64,000 bases of DNA, from NCBI RefSeq assembly GCF_006125015.1, contig NZ_SZZN01000002.1, forward strand, positions 1 to 64,000, written 5' to 3'. Position 1 is the stretch's first letter, and the number at the start of each line of letters is the position of its first letter. Below, in pieces: positions 37,042-45,839 of the stretch. The position numbers were made by a program, and so were the translations under genes. The DNA comes from Roseovarius arcticus (GTDB lineage Bacteria > Pseudomonadota > Alphaproteobacteria > Rhodobacterales > Rhodobacteraceae). The notes beneath the pieces are model-generated. The model saw only the letters and a program-made list of their open reading frames with translations, had not been told where the DNA came from and did not search any database.

Positions 37042-37302
37042 ATGTCAGACACACACGCTCATGCAGGTCATCCTGCGCTGATTGCCCGGCTAAAACGTGC
37101 CGACGGTCATCTACGCTCTGTCATCGTAATGCTGGAGGCCGGTAAACCCTGCCTTGAGGTCGCCCAACAGCTTCTGGCTGTCGAGAAGGCGGTGGCGAAT
37201 GCCAAGCGCGTGTTGATCCATGACCATATGGATCATTGCCTCGATGTCGAAGGATCGGAGACCGATCGCGCCGAACTCAAGGCGATCGCACGCTATCTCT
37301 GA
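37042..37302 (+). CDS. DUF156 metal-sensing repressor (InrS/RcnR-like)
   Basis: An 86-aa all-helical repressor. Candidate metal ligands His5, Cys37, His62 and Cys66 have spacings 32, 25 and 4. This equals the W-X-Y-Z fingerprint of nickel sensor InrS, whereas RcnR has His at the last position and CsoR lacks the N-terminal His. Additional N-terminal histidines (MSDTHAHAGH) may help bind metal. ATG 37042 is chosen over 36958 because the operator-like dyad lies between them. It starts an operon with an efflux pump 7 bp downstream. Confidence 0.85.
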   Translation: MSDTHAHAGHPALIARLKRADGHLRSVIVMLEAGKPCLEVAQQLLAVEKAVANAKRVLIHDHMDHCLDVEGSETDRAELKAIARYL

Positions 37303-37309
37303 GGGCAAC

Positions 37310-38635
37310 ATGCTGGCAGTTCTTTCTGATCGGACCTATCGGCATCTTTTTCTGGCGCAGGTCGTAGCGCTGCTTGGTACGGGCTTGGCGACAATGGCGC
37401 TCGGCCTGCTGGCTTACGATCTCGTCGAAGAGCGAGCGGGCCTCGTTCTGGGCACGATTTTTACAATCAAAATGGTGGCCTATGTTGGTATTGCGCCTAT
37501 CGCTAGTGCGTTCGCCGACCGTGTGCCTCGCCGCGCAATGCTTGTGACATTGGACCTTGTGCGCGCGGGCGTGGCATTTGCGCTCCCTTTCGTCACCGAA
37601 ATCTGGCAGGTCTATGTCCTGATTTTCCTTTTGCAATCGGCCTCGGCTGCGTTCACGCCCACGTTTCAAGCCACAATCCCAGACATCCTGCCGGACGAAG
37701 CGCGCTACACCCGTGCGCTCTCGTTGTCGCGACTGGCATATGACCTGGAGAATATCCTTTCCCCTGCTCTGGCCGCATTGCTGCTTACGGTCATGAGCTA
37801 CAACACTCTGTTTCTTGGGACTGTCGTCGGATTTTCCGCGTCAGCGCTTCTGGTGGTTTCGGTTATCTTGCCCGGCCCCAAGGGGAAGGAACCGCGCGGG
37901 ATTTACGACCGGATAACACGGGGCATTCGCATCTACCTCGCCACACCGCGCCTGCGGGGTCTTCTCGCTCTGAATCTTGCGGTGTCAAGTGCGGGCGCGA
38001 TGGTCTTGGTCAATTCAGTCGTTCTGGTGCGCGGGCAACTGGGTCTGGGCAATACCGCATTGGCTTGGACGATGTTTGCTTTTGGGGCCGGCAGCATGAT
38101 CTCGGCGCTCGCCTTGCCGCGCCTGCTGGACAGATTTCCCGATCGACCTGTGATGATGTCCGGGGCGTGGATGATGATCGCAGCTCTACTGGGGATTGCT
38201 GGTGCCGTCTGGAGCACCGGGCTGAACTGGCCGCTTCTGCTCGCCGTTTGGTTGCTGATCGGCGTTGGCACTTCAGCTGTAGTAACGCCATCAGGCCGCC
38301 TCTTGCGACGCTCTGCCCACCCCGAGGATCGACCCGCGATCTTCGCTGCGCAATTCGCGCTGTCCCATGCTTGCTGGCTGCTGACCTATCCCCTTTCGGG
38401 CTGGCTGATGACTGCCTTTGGCACAGTGCCCGCGCTGACCGTTCTTGCCCTTCTGTCTGCCGCCGGGGTCATCCTGTCCATCTTGATGTGGCCAGCGCGA
38501 ACCTCCTCCGAGATCGCGCACTCTCATAGAGATCTACCACCAGATCACCCGCATCTACAAAGCCATGGGGTCCGCGGGCACAGTCACGCGATCATTATCG
38601 ACGATCTTCACCGTCACTGGCCCATGCGTAGTTGA
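37310..38635 (+). CDS. MFS efflux transporter with His-rich tail (NreB-like, Ni/Co)
   Basis: A 441-aa major facilitator with about 12 membrane segments. The typical N-terminal YRHLFLAQVVALLGTGLATM is followed by the A-motif-like loop ASAFADRVPRRAMLV. The cytoplasmic C-terminus is rich in histidine (HSHRDLPPDHPHLQSHG, then RGHSHAI), as in NreB-type nickel exporters. Together with the InrS-like repressor it should export Ni(II), possibly Co(II). ATG 37310 follows GAGGG. An upstream start at 37220 lies inside the repressor gene. Confidence 0.85.
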   Translation: MLAVLSDRTYRHLFLAQVVALLGTGLATMALGLLAYDLVEERAGLVLGTIFTIKMVAYVGIAPIASAFADRVPRRAMLVTLDLVRAGVAFALPFVTEIWQVYVLIFLLQSASAAFTPTFQATIPDILPDEARYTRALSLSRLAYDLENILSPALAALLLTVMSYNTLFLGTVVGFSASALLVVSVILPGPKGKEPRGIYDRITRGIRIYLATPRLRGLLALNLAVSSAGAMVLVNSVVLVRGQLGLGNTALAWTMFAFGAGSMISALALPRLLDRFPDRPVMMSGAWMMIAALLGIAGAVWSTGLNWPLLLAVWLLIGVGTSAVVTPSGRLLRRSAHPEDRPAIFAAQFALSHACWLLTYPLSGWLMTAFGTVPALTVLALLSAAGVILSILMWPARTSSEIAHSHRDLPPDHPHLQSHGVRGHSHAIIIDDLHRHWPMRS

Positions 38636-38639
38636 TATG

Positions 38640-39065
38640 ATGGCGCTATCCGGTTTATTTTTGGCGGCGTTTCTAGCCGCAACCCTGATCCCTGCCCAGT
38701 CCGAGGCGGCGCTGGTCGGATTGCTGTGGGCCAACACGCATCCCATGGGGCTGCTTATTCTCGTTGCCACGGTGGGGAATGTCCTTGGCTCTGTGGTCAA
38801 CTGGGCCCTCGGACGATACCTCAACCTTTTCACTGACCGGCGCTGGTTCCCGGTGTCTGCAACGCAGATGGAGAACGCATCGCGCTGGTATCAAAAATGG
38901 GGCTACTGGAGTCTGCTCGGAAGTTGGCTGCCAGTTGTCGGGGATCCGCTGACCCTTGCAGCGGGCGTACTGAAGGAGCCTTTGGGACGGTTTCTGATCA
39001 TTGTGACCTTCGCAAAAGCGGGTCGCTACCTCGCGCTGGCGATGGCCACATTGCAATATCTATGA
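38640..39065 (+). CDS. YqaA/DedA family membrane protein
   Basis: A 141-aa inner-membrane protein with about four hydrophobic segments. GLFLAAFLAATLIPAQSEAA, NVLGSVVNWALGRYL and WLPVVGDPLTLAAGVLK are conserved in the YqaA branch of the DedA/SNARE-associated family, thought to be lipid or ion transporters. It begins 2-5 bp after the MFS stop (ATG 38637 or 38640), so it belongs to the nickel operon and may support metal tolerance. Confidence 0.83.
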   Translation: MALSGLFLAAFLAATLIPAQSEAALVGLLWANTHPMGLLILVATVGNVLGSVVNWALGRYLNLFTDRRWFPVSATQMENASRWYQKWGYWSLLGSWLPVVGDPLTLAAGVLKEPLGRFLIIVTFAKAGRYLALAMATLQYL

Positions 39066-39379
39066 AGAGCTCAGAATGCGCATGGCGGATACTTTTCAAA
39101 GTCCGCTTAGACGAATTGGCTGAAGCATCTCAACGACCGGCTATCCCGACGGAAAGCCGTGATCAACTTGGCAATGTCGCTGCCAAATTTTATCGCAAAT
39201 GCGATTAGCAGAAGATTGTCCTTGATGTACGAAACGATCTCTACGATCAGGCAAAAATCATCGCATAACATACATAGTTATTTCGCGATTCATTCCTATA
39301 AATAAATACGAATTTATTAATTTTTCTTAAACTATACTCATCGTAAAAGAAATTAGTATTATATAGAAAAGGAAATAAT
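39066..39379. other. AT-rich intergenic region
   Basis: GC content drops sharply from about 39200, with long A/T runs. No supported gene is present. It contains the presumed promoter of the small interrupted gene that begins at 39380 (ribosome-binding AAAAGGA at 39366-39372). The base composition suggests imported DNA. Confidence 0.4.
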
Positions 39380-39772
39380 ATGTTATATAAGAAAAATAAT
39401 CTGCCGTACAAGAATATAGGTATTGAATCTCAAGCAAAAAGTAAAGGGTATAGTGATAAAGATATATGCGCAGCGTTTGCATATTATAATCGAAAAGAAA
39501 GAAACTGACACCCACCGGGTGAGTTCGACAATGCAGGAAGATTCTACTCGGAAGAACGGACAGATTACATGAGCAGTATTCGAGGCCCAAGTCGGCGCTT
39601 TCCTTATTCGGAAATGACTGCCGCCCGCTCCGCAGAGCACTGCGCCCAAGTCTTCGGGGCCAAACCCCTGCATGTGAAGAGAATCTACAAGGTGATCAGC
39701 GAGGCGCATCTATTCGAAAACATGCCTGATCACCAAGCTGAGATCATCGCAAAAATGAAAGCGGCCAAGTGA
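39380..39772 (+). pseudogene. Small hypothetical gene interrupted by an in-frame TGA
   Basis: ATG 39380, behind AAAAGGA, opens MLYKKNNLPYKNIGIESQAK and runs 42 codons to TGA 39506-39508. The same frame stays open and protein-like (GEFDNAGRFYSEERTDYMSS and AEHCAQVFGAKPLHVKRIYK) to TAA-free stop TGA at 39772. A full product would be 130 aa with a helical C-terminal half. The ATG at 39569 inside the second part lacks a good ribosome-binding site. No family recognised. A nonsense mutation is the simplest reading; readthrough is an alternative. Confidence 0.5.
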
Positions 39773-39919
39773 GGTCACTGCGAGGCCTCAAGCGTGACCA
39801 CTTCGTCTGCAAGGTCTTATCATGTGAAGAGTGAAGCGATTTCAAGCTGGCACGCCTCATTTCTGCGTCAATATTGCAGGACCTTCAGACGCTGGTCTGA
39901 ATTATGGGCAGCACAGCCC

Positions 39920-39957
39920 GCGGTAGATATTGAGAGTTCGTCTCCAATATCTACCGC
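39920..39957. terminator. Strong hairpin, possible terminator
   Basis: GCGGTAGATATTG and its perfect complement, extended by GAG/CTC with one bulged A, close a loop of about 5 bases. Only three T follow on the plus strand. On the minus strand an oligo-T (complement of 39965-39972) lies upstream, not downstream. It could end the transcript of the small gene at 39380-39772 weakly or act as an RNA-stability element. Confidence 0.45.
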
Positions 39958-40114
39958 TTTGGCTAAAAAAAATAGCACCATGTCGTCCTTACCGCCAAAG
40001 CGGAAAAATGGATGCGGGGCAGAGTTGAGATCACTTCTTTTCGTATGAAAATCTTCTTTAACGTTCTTTAAAGATGAGCGGCCCAAGTCTTCCTTAAACC
40101 CAAGGGAGACAGAT

Positions 40115-40573
40115 ATGAATTCTATCAAAACAGAAGCCAATGATTTGCGACGCAGGTCAATCGACCAAACCAGACAGCAGTTTGCAGAGCTCGCGCTGGC
40201 GGGGTTCCGAAGAGCCGCTTACGCCGGAGTATTTCAGAAGATCACCGGGACGAAGGCGCCCACCTATATTTGTGATCTAATCCTGGATGGCTATCAGAGC
40301 AATCTGACCATTCGTGTGCAGGAGGTGGCGCCTGAAGCGGATCAGGAGAACAGTCCCCGGAAATATATGACAACGATCCGAGGTCTGCGACTTGGGCGGA
40401 AACCGGCGTCGTTCGCCCTCGTTCGGAATACTTCCGAAAGAGGAAAGGGGACCTTGTCGGGAACACTTGATTTTGGTTTTGCACAGATGGCGCTGACCGT
40501 ACTGCCATATTGCGATGCGACTGGTGCCGATCTCTGGATCTGCGTTCTCGAAATCCTGCGATCGGAAGGGTAA
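40115..40573 (+). CDS. Hypothetical protein
   Basis: A 152-aa soluble protein of unknown function starting MNSIKTEANDLRRRSIDQTR behind a good GGGAGA site. The N-terminal 40 residues look helical. The remainder has alternating strands (TYICDLILDGYQSNLTIRVQ and WICVLEILRSEG). It is followed by short direct repeats and then a recombinase-like gene. No catalytic motif seen. Confidence 0.65.
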   Translation: MNSIKTEANDLRRRSIDQTRQQFAELALAGFRRAAYAGVFQKITGTKAPTYICDLILDGYQSNLTIRVQEVAPEADQENSPRKYMTTIRGLRLGRKPASFALVRNTSERGKGTLSGTLDFGFAQMALTVLPYCDATGADLWICVLEILRSEG

Positions 40574-40599
40574 AGCGCATGATACACCCGCCTTCGCAA

Positions 40600-40640
40600 T
40601 TTCAACAAAAGCGTTACCGTTTTCAACAAATACGTGCCGG
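40600..40640 (+). repeat. Two 20-bp direct repeats
   Basis: TTTCAACAAAAGCGTTACCG and TTTCAACAAATACGTGCCGG occur in tandem with a 21-bp period, 200 bp upstream of a recombinase-like gene. They could be arm-type binding sites or an operator. Confidence 0.4.
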
Positions 40641-40843
40641 AATTGGAGACTTTCGTTACCCTAGTGCCTCCTTTAGGGCGCGATCAGAAGCGACGGCCGA
40701 GGTCAGATTGGCGCTATGTAATAGCCGTCCTCACCCCGCGTGTCAGGGTGATCACTACGGACAGCAGTGCAGTCGCATTTTTCGAACCCCCGAATTTGCA
40801 GGCATCGGTTTCTTGGCATTTTCAGCACAAGGAGTGATCTCAT

Positions 40844-42289
40844 ATGAACAGGATTGAACGTAGCCCTTTTGCAAATGAGGATGCAGATGGCCTTGAGCTC
40901 GACGGAGATGGCGGACAGGGGCGCGGGGCCGTTGAGATATCTTTCGAGCAAAGCATCGAGGCCCATGATCTCGCTCTTCAGTCGACTGCTTGTTATTCTT
41001 TCGAAGACCTTTTGCAGAGTGGAACCTGGCACAAATATGAACAGCGCACGGCAGCCATTGCGCGCAAACATCCCTCACGCGATCCTTTCATCAGCTATCT
41101 TGCGATGGACGCCGAAGGCGGGTGGACGACTGCGAATAGCCGCCAAAGCGACCGATCTGCGCTGACGAGGATGGCTGCCCGGGATGTGCTGGAATTGGGT
41201 CCTCTCTATTGGCGGCAAATGATCACGGGTCAGAAAAATGAAGACGATCAACGCCATCTTGTCCAGTGCCTGAAGCCTCACCTTGATGTAGATGTTCGAG
41301 GTCGCATGGCAGGGAGCCAGGAGCCGCTTTCCCGTGACGGGCTGCACCAGTTGAGTGGCGCCATCGCGTTCCTTCTGCAAGTTCGGCCGGATCCCCATCA
41401 TACCGCGCTGCGGGACCGTCCTGCTAAAAAGGATACCAGAGAAGACCCCGGTGCATCCAGTTCAACGGCGTCGCAGAAAACCACCCTCTATGCGCTCAAC
41501 CAGCATCAGCGGCGCAAAGCGAAGACCTTTCCAAATTATGATTGGCGGTCGCATTTTTGGGGGAAGGCGGTCATCCTGGATGATCACTTGGATGATCATC
41601 GACGTGCTCGCCTCGCCGCTCTCATGCTGACAGGCTGCCGACCATCTGAGTTCAGTGATGATCTTGGGGTTACTGTTTACAAGGTGACTGACAGCGATCA
41701 TCCCTCTCTGCGTTTCGAGATTATGGGCGCAAAGGTGTCCGATGATGTCGGGACACATCTTGGCAAGGGTCAGGAGTGGCGCGTGATCAAGTTGGCGTGT
41801 CTGACAGCCGAAGCCCTCTGGTTGTTCCATCACATGTCGAAAAGGAACCAGAGTTGCCTAGCCCTCGAGATTGCTGCGAAGACACGTAAGCAGAATGGCG
41901 AGACGCTAATGCCGATTGAGCGTCATCACAGGGTGTCAGTCTCCCTGAGCAAGCTGGTCAGCCGCCTCGGCAGAATCGCCTTTCCGAGGCTGCGGCATAA
42001 CCTGACGCCTTATGTCTTCCGCCATGCCCTGACATCGGATTTCAAGTCAGGGGGGCATGCGCTGGAGGAGTGTGATCTCGCCGCGGCGCTTGGGCACCAA
42101 AGTACGCGAACCCAAGAGCACTACGGGAACGCAAATACAGCGCGCGGCCTTGCCGGAAGCCGCGCGCTGCAGATCAGGGAGGTGAGATGTTCGGCGCCTG
42201 TTCGCCAACCCTTGCGGCAGGGCTATGCATCGACAGAAGACATGGAGGTCCGGCCGGGACATCATCCGGGCGCGTCCAGGCCTGATTAG
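40844..42289 (+). CDS. Tyrosine recombinase-like protein
   Basis: A 481-aa protein whose C-terminal 250 residues follow the tyrosine-recombinase catalytic plan: Arg in MLTGCRPSEFSDD, His/Arg region in YVFRHALTSDF, LGH in AALGHQSTRTQ and the Tyr in EHYGNAN. The N-terminal half has no clear SAM-like domain. ATG 40844 is preceded by AAGGAG. It converges on, and overlaps by 4 bases, the end of the AAA protease gene. It may be a plasmid resolvase or integrase of a mobile block, or a derivative with another role. Confidence 0.75.
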   Translation: MNRIERSPFANEDADGLELDGDGGQGRGAVEISFEQSIEAHDLALQSTACYSFEDLLQSGTWHKYEQRTAAIARKHPSRDPFISYLAMDAEGGWTTANSRQSDRSALTRMAARDVLELGPLYWRQMITGQKNEDDQRHLVQCLKPHLDVDVRGRMAGSQEPLSRDGLHQLSGAIAFLLQVRPDPHHTALRDRPAKKDTREDPGASSSTASQKTTLYALNQHQRRKAKTFPNYDWRSHFWGKAVILDDHLDDHRRARLAALMLTGCRPSEFSDDLGVTVYKVTDSDHPSLRFEIMGAKVSDDVGTHLGKGQEWRVIKLACLTAEALWLFHHMSKRNQSCLALEIAAKTRKQNGETLMPIERHHRVSVSLSKLVSRLGRIAFPRLRHNLTPYVFRHALTSDFKSGGHALEECDLAAALGHQSTRTQEHYGNANTARGLAGSRALQIREVRCSAPVRQPLRQGYASTEDMEVRPGHHPGASRPD

Positions 42290-44556
42290 ACCCTTTGGAC
42301 GCTGTAAACGGCCTCCTGGCGGTGCGCGTCCATTGAGGCCGCTTGAACCGGCAAACTGCGCCGGATCGCTTCCAGTTCTTGCCCATCCAGTTCGCGCGCC
42401 TCGACCAAGCGGTCTGCAATTCTGGACAAAAGCTCTGTGTTCTCTTCGATCATAGCCATGGCTTTCTCATGCGCCGTTCGCAGATGGCGCTCGACCTGGT
42501 CCTTGACCTTCTCCGGCGCCGTATCGATCCCGAATACACTGGCGCCATGCCACGCCAGACCGCTTTCTCCAAAGCCCCAGCGCGTCTCCGCAGCCAGCGC
42601 GAGCTCGGTTGCTTGCGCAAGATCGCTTTGCGGCCCGAGGCCTGCGCCGCTGGTCGGAACGCCACAAAGGTGGATTTCAGCGGCACGCCCGGCCAGCAAG
42701 ACCTGAAGTCGAGCCCGCGCCCAATCTGGTGTCAGAATTGGCAACGGACCTTGTTCGACCATGCCGCCTTGCGCTGTCAGTTGTGCCCGCTTCGGGGTTG
42801 GCAAGGGCGAAAGCAAAGTAGCTAGCACATGCCCGGCCTCATGGATTGCAATGCGGCGCTGCAGTGAGGGGCTGAGCGTGGGAGCCAGATGATCAGCAGC
42901 CTCCATCAGATGCTTTTGCTGCAATTCGGTTTTCTCTGCGCGCGCCCGCCCCAACGCGTCCCTTACGAGGGCCTCGACGGTGGCGCCCGATTGGCCGACA
43001 AGACGATCGGTAACAGCCCTGAGATTCAGCTGTTCCGCGCGCTTCTGGCCAAGTCTTGCCGACAGGATCGCCTCGATCCCTGCCCGGTTCGGGTACGGAA
43101 TATGCAACTTGAGATCGAAACGGCCACTGCGAATGACGGCTTCATCGATCGCATCGAGATGGTTGGTCGCGCCAAGCAGGACCAAGCCCTCCACCTCGAC
43201 GGCATGATTAATCTGTTCTAAAAGCCCGTTCACGACACCGCGCATGTAGGATCTGTTGCTCGCGTCCCCACCACGATCGGAAAAGCTGTCGATCTCGTCG
43301 ATGAACAGCACCGCAGGGGCCGCCTGCGCGGCCTCCTCAAAAGCGGCCGAGAGAGCCGCGAGCATGTCGCCTTGATGCCCTGCTTTCTGACACTCTGCAT
43401 AAGACGTCGAAATCAGCGGGATGCCAGCAGAGCCCGCAATGGCTTTCGCAAGCATCGTCTTCCCGGTCCCCGGCGGGCCATGGAAGACAGCGCTGCTGGT
43501 CACATCAGGCCATGCCAATTGGCCCTCTTGCCACTCCTGCAGATCATTCAGCATCCGGTCCAGATATCCGCGCGTAGCTCCCAGCCCCTGCACTGCATCG
43601 AGCGTCACGGCTTTTGGCCCCATCGGGGCGTTTGCGATCTCGGCAAGACGATCTGCGACAAGCAACGTCGTGGCCTCTTCGAAGGCGGCATCGATCTGCG
43701 CAGGCTCCAGCCGTTTCAATGCTGTTGGGCTGGGCAGTCGCTTCCTAATTTCAGCTTCAGCAAGCATGCCTGTGGTGCTGTGGGTCAACCTGAGGGCTTC
43801 GATGATCATCTCCGCTGTGAAACCGGCCCATCTGAAGATTCGGCGCGTCAAGCTTTCGAGTGCGGCAGGTAGCTGCCGGGCACGGCTGCTGATAATCAAA
43901 ACAGGGCCATGTCTGCGCAGACTGTTTTCGACTTTGATCTGAAACTCGTGCTGTGCGCGGGTACGATCTCTTGTACTCGCATCTGGACGCGCGCTGAAAT
44001 TATGAAAATGCAAGTCGGGACCCTTCTGGCTCAGGATCCGCTTTTGCCAATGATCAGTGACCACCCTTAAAATTTCCTCCAGAACACTTCTCGTTGCGGC
44101 AGAGGCACAGATGACATTCGTGATCCCGCCTGGGCGAAAAATTTTCTGGAGATCTCCCTCATCGTCGAACAACATGCCGAGGCCGGCGGCTGCAGCGATT
44201 GCGGAGGGGTGCGGGCGCCCATTTTGTGAAATTCGTTCCACGCCGTCGCAACGCGCCCATGGATCCTGAGCATTCGCAAATTCATGCGCAATCTCAGCCT
44301 CGGACAGCGCTTTTGCGGCGGGTGGACCGCTTACCGTTCCGGCCATTTTGCCAACCACAACGGTCGAATTGTCCACGGGCTGCGCCTCGACGAAATCCAG
44401 ATCGTCATCACCTTCATTATTGTCGTCATCAATCACATCGATCGTGGAAAGCCATCTGAACCAGTCGGCTTTGCATAAAGCCTCCGCGCAAGCTTTGGCC
44501 AAGTTCAATTTGAATTCAATTAAGTCTGCTGTGGGGCCGTCTCTGTCATGTGTCAT
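42286..44556 (-). CDS. AAA+ ATPase with M41 (FtsH-like) protease domain, soluble
   Basis: A 756-aa protein. The N-terminal region (about 1-330) includes an acidic patch and a possibly degenerate ATPase fold. A AAA+ module follows with Walker A GPPGTGKT (about 358-365), Walker B AVLFIDEID and sensor GATNHLDAID. An M41 zinc-protease domain has HEAGH at about 568-572 and a later Asp in SDLAQATELA. FtsH is normally membrane-anchored, but no transmembrane helix is visible here, so it is a cytosolic relative. Good ribosome-binding site AAGGAG. Last gene of a three-gene operon with a PD-(D/E)XK-like protein. Confidence 0.85.
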   Translation of the reverse strand: MTHDRDGPTADLIEFKLNLAKACAEALCKADWFRWLSTIDVIDDDNNEGDDDLDFVEAQPVDNSTVVVGKMAGTVSGPPAAKALSEAEIAHEFANAQDPWARCDGVERISQNGRPHPSAIAAAAGLGMLFDDEGDLQKIFRPGGITNVICASAATRSVLEEILRVVTDHWQKRILSQKGPDLHFHNFSARPDASTRDRTRAQHEFQIKVENSLRRHGPVLIISSRARQLPAALESLTRRIFRWAGFTAEMIIEALRLTHSTTGMLAEAEIRKRLPSPTALKRLEPAQIDAAFEEATTLLVADRLAEIANAPMGPKAVTLDAVQGLGATRGYLDRMLNDLQEWQEGQLAWPDVTSSAVFHGPPGTGKTMLAKAIAGSAGIPLISTSYAECQKAGHQGDMLAALSAAFEEAAQAAPAVLFIDEIDSFSDRGGDASNRSYMRGVVNGLLEQINHAVEVEGLVLLGATNHLDAIDEAVIRSGRFDLKLHIPYPNRAGIEAILSARLGQKRAEQLNLRAVTDRLVGQSGATVEALVRDALGRARAEKTELQQKHLMEAADHLAPTLSPSLQRRIAIHEAGHVLATLLSPLPTPKRAQLTAQGGMVEQGPLPILTPDWARARLQVLLAGRAAEIHLCGVPTSGAGLGPQSDLAQATELALAAETRWGFGESGLAWHGASVFGIDTAPEKVKDQVERHLRTAHEKAMAMIEENTELLSRIADRLVEARELDGQELEAIRRSLPVQAASMDAHRQEAVYSVQRV

Positions 44557-44574
44557 AGGGGTCTCCTTCTCTGA

Positions 44575-45132
44575 TTAATATTGGGCGGTTGTGGGTGCGG
44601 CAGCAGCTACGTCGCAGGGCGCAAGCCCGCGCTCTTCAAGCGCTGCATCCAGGCTTCGGCGCGGATGCGTTCTCAATTCATGAACATCAGCCAAAAGAAA
44701 TGACTGCATTCGTCTTTGATTTGCTGTGAACTTGACGACGTTTTCCGAGAGCGCGACGAGGGCGAGGAGGTCGTAATCCCCGCTACCATAACGCCGGACG
44801 CCGGTCGGCGAGCGGTGGTAGCCCTTCGATATATTGAAGTGGAACGCGCCCTCGCGGGGCCTGCTGCAGGTCTTGATTTGCACACTTAGCAATCTGCCCG
44901 GCTGATGGACGACGCAGTCTGCCGACATGAACTCCGGCAGCCCTGACGACACCAGTCCAATGCGCAGCAGCACGCTTTCCACGAGCAGCTCACCGGCGCG
45001 GCCGATCCATTTGGCGTTGGCGGAGAGCGCCTGGCTTGAAACGTGCGGAAAGTCGCGGAGGGCATGCCCCGGCGGTGGGGTTTGGGGCTCAGACAGCGCA
45101 TCGAGCCCGCTTAACAGCGGTTGAAATGACAT
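44575..45132 (-). CDS. PD-(D/E)XK nuclease-like protein
   Basis: A 185-aa protein with the core pattern of this nuclease superfamily: an N-terminal Glu in GRAGELLVESVLL, Asp in FMSADCVV and the Q-x-K strand LLSVQIKTCSRP. Then come SKGYHRSPTG and a region rich in Asp and Leu. The catalytic assignment is from pattern only. ATG 45132 is preferred over 45174 because AAGGA lies just upstream. It sits 18 bp before the AAA/M41 gene on the same strand, so the two are probably cotranscribed. Confidence 0.65.
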   Translation of the reverse strand: MSFQPLLSGLDALSEPQTPPPGHALRDFPHVSSQALSANAKWIGRAGELLVESVLLRIGLVSSGLPEFMSADCVVHQPGRLLSVQIKTCSRPREGAFHFNISKGYHRSPTGVRRYGSGDYDLLALVALSENVVKFTANQRRMQSFLLADVHELRTHPRRSLDAALEERGLAPCDVAAAAPTTAQY

Positions 45133-45222
45133 ATTAATATATTCCTTTTGGGCAATAGGCAGCACAACCGGCACTCAAATGCCGGTCGAGATGAAGAAGC
45201 GAGGTTCTGAAATTACGGGCTG

Positions 45223-45720
45223 TCAGGCCGCCAGCGACTGCGACCAAGGAAGCGCGAAGGCCTCCTCTTCGGCGATCTCCGAACCCGCAAGGCACACCAT
45301 ACGGTCAAGGCATTCATGCGCGTCGGCCAGCAAATAGTGAATTTCTGGAGCGCAAAAACGCTTCGCCGTATCAAGGCACCGAGCGCTGCGGGCCAGCACG
45401 TCGTCGATCTCAAAGAGGGACTGCGACCGGATTGCGCGGGCGATCAGCCGTGACATCCGGTGCTGGGCCAGATCATTGGCGTTCTGCGGCGGAAGCGCTG
45501 TCAGCTCCTCGGCATCTTCGGCGATGGCGTGCCAGACGGCATCAGCGTCTTCAGTCCAGTCGAAGGCTGGGTCCCAGTCGGAGTCGTCGAACCAGACCTC
45601 TTCTTCGAGCGACGAATGTAGGCTGGACACGATATCCGCAAAGCGGGGTTCAAAAATCGAATGGGCTTTGGAAGCGGCTTCCTGAGCCGGAGTAGGGCTG
45701 GTAGTATAAATATTAGACAT
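45223..45720 (-). CDS. Hypothetical acidic protein
   Basis: A 165-aa acidic, helix-rich protein (EEEVWFDDSDWDPAFDWTED is a notably acidic and aromatic stretch) without a recognised domain. ATG 45720 follows AAGGAG. First gene of the leftward operon with the nuclease-like and AAA/M41 genes, directly behind a near-consensus promoter. Because of its acidity it might mimic DNA or act as adaptor or substrate for the protease, which is speculation. Confidence 0.65.
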   Translation of the reverse strand: MSNIYTTSPTPAQEAASKAHSIFEPRFADIVSSLHSSLEEEVWFDDSDWDPAFDWTEDADAVWHAIAEDAEELTALPPQNANDLAQHRMSRLIARAIRSQSLFEIDDVLARSARCLDTAKRFCAPEIHYLLADAHECLDRMVCLAGSEIAEEEAFALPWSQSLAA

Positions 45721-45789
45721 GATGATCTCCTTATTAGATCTGATTGTTTAGAGCAGGGTAAGAGATCCACCTCTTGCCTTGCTCGCTAC

Positions 45790-45818
45790 ATTATGATATC
45801 GTTATATAAGAAAGTCAA
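45790..45818 (-). promoter_or_regulatory. Near-consensus promoter of the 165-aa/PD-(D/E)XK/AAA-M41 operon
   Basis: Minus-strand -35 TTGACT (45813-45818) and -10 CATAAT (45790-45795) are separated by exactly 17 bp. The leader to the first ATG is about 60 bases. A rightward promoter-like pair (TTGCTC and TTATAT) overlaps it and would serve the divergent ribbon-helix-helix gene. Confidence 0.65.
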
Positions 45819-45839
45819 TCATTAATTGGGATTTTTTAT

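Noticed and set aside
39327..39590. 87-codon minus-strand frame in AT-rich DNA
   Set aside because: Composition is dominated by Tyr/Phe/Leu/Ile from AT-rich sequence; there is no start context, and the plus strand holds a better-supported small gene.
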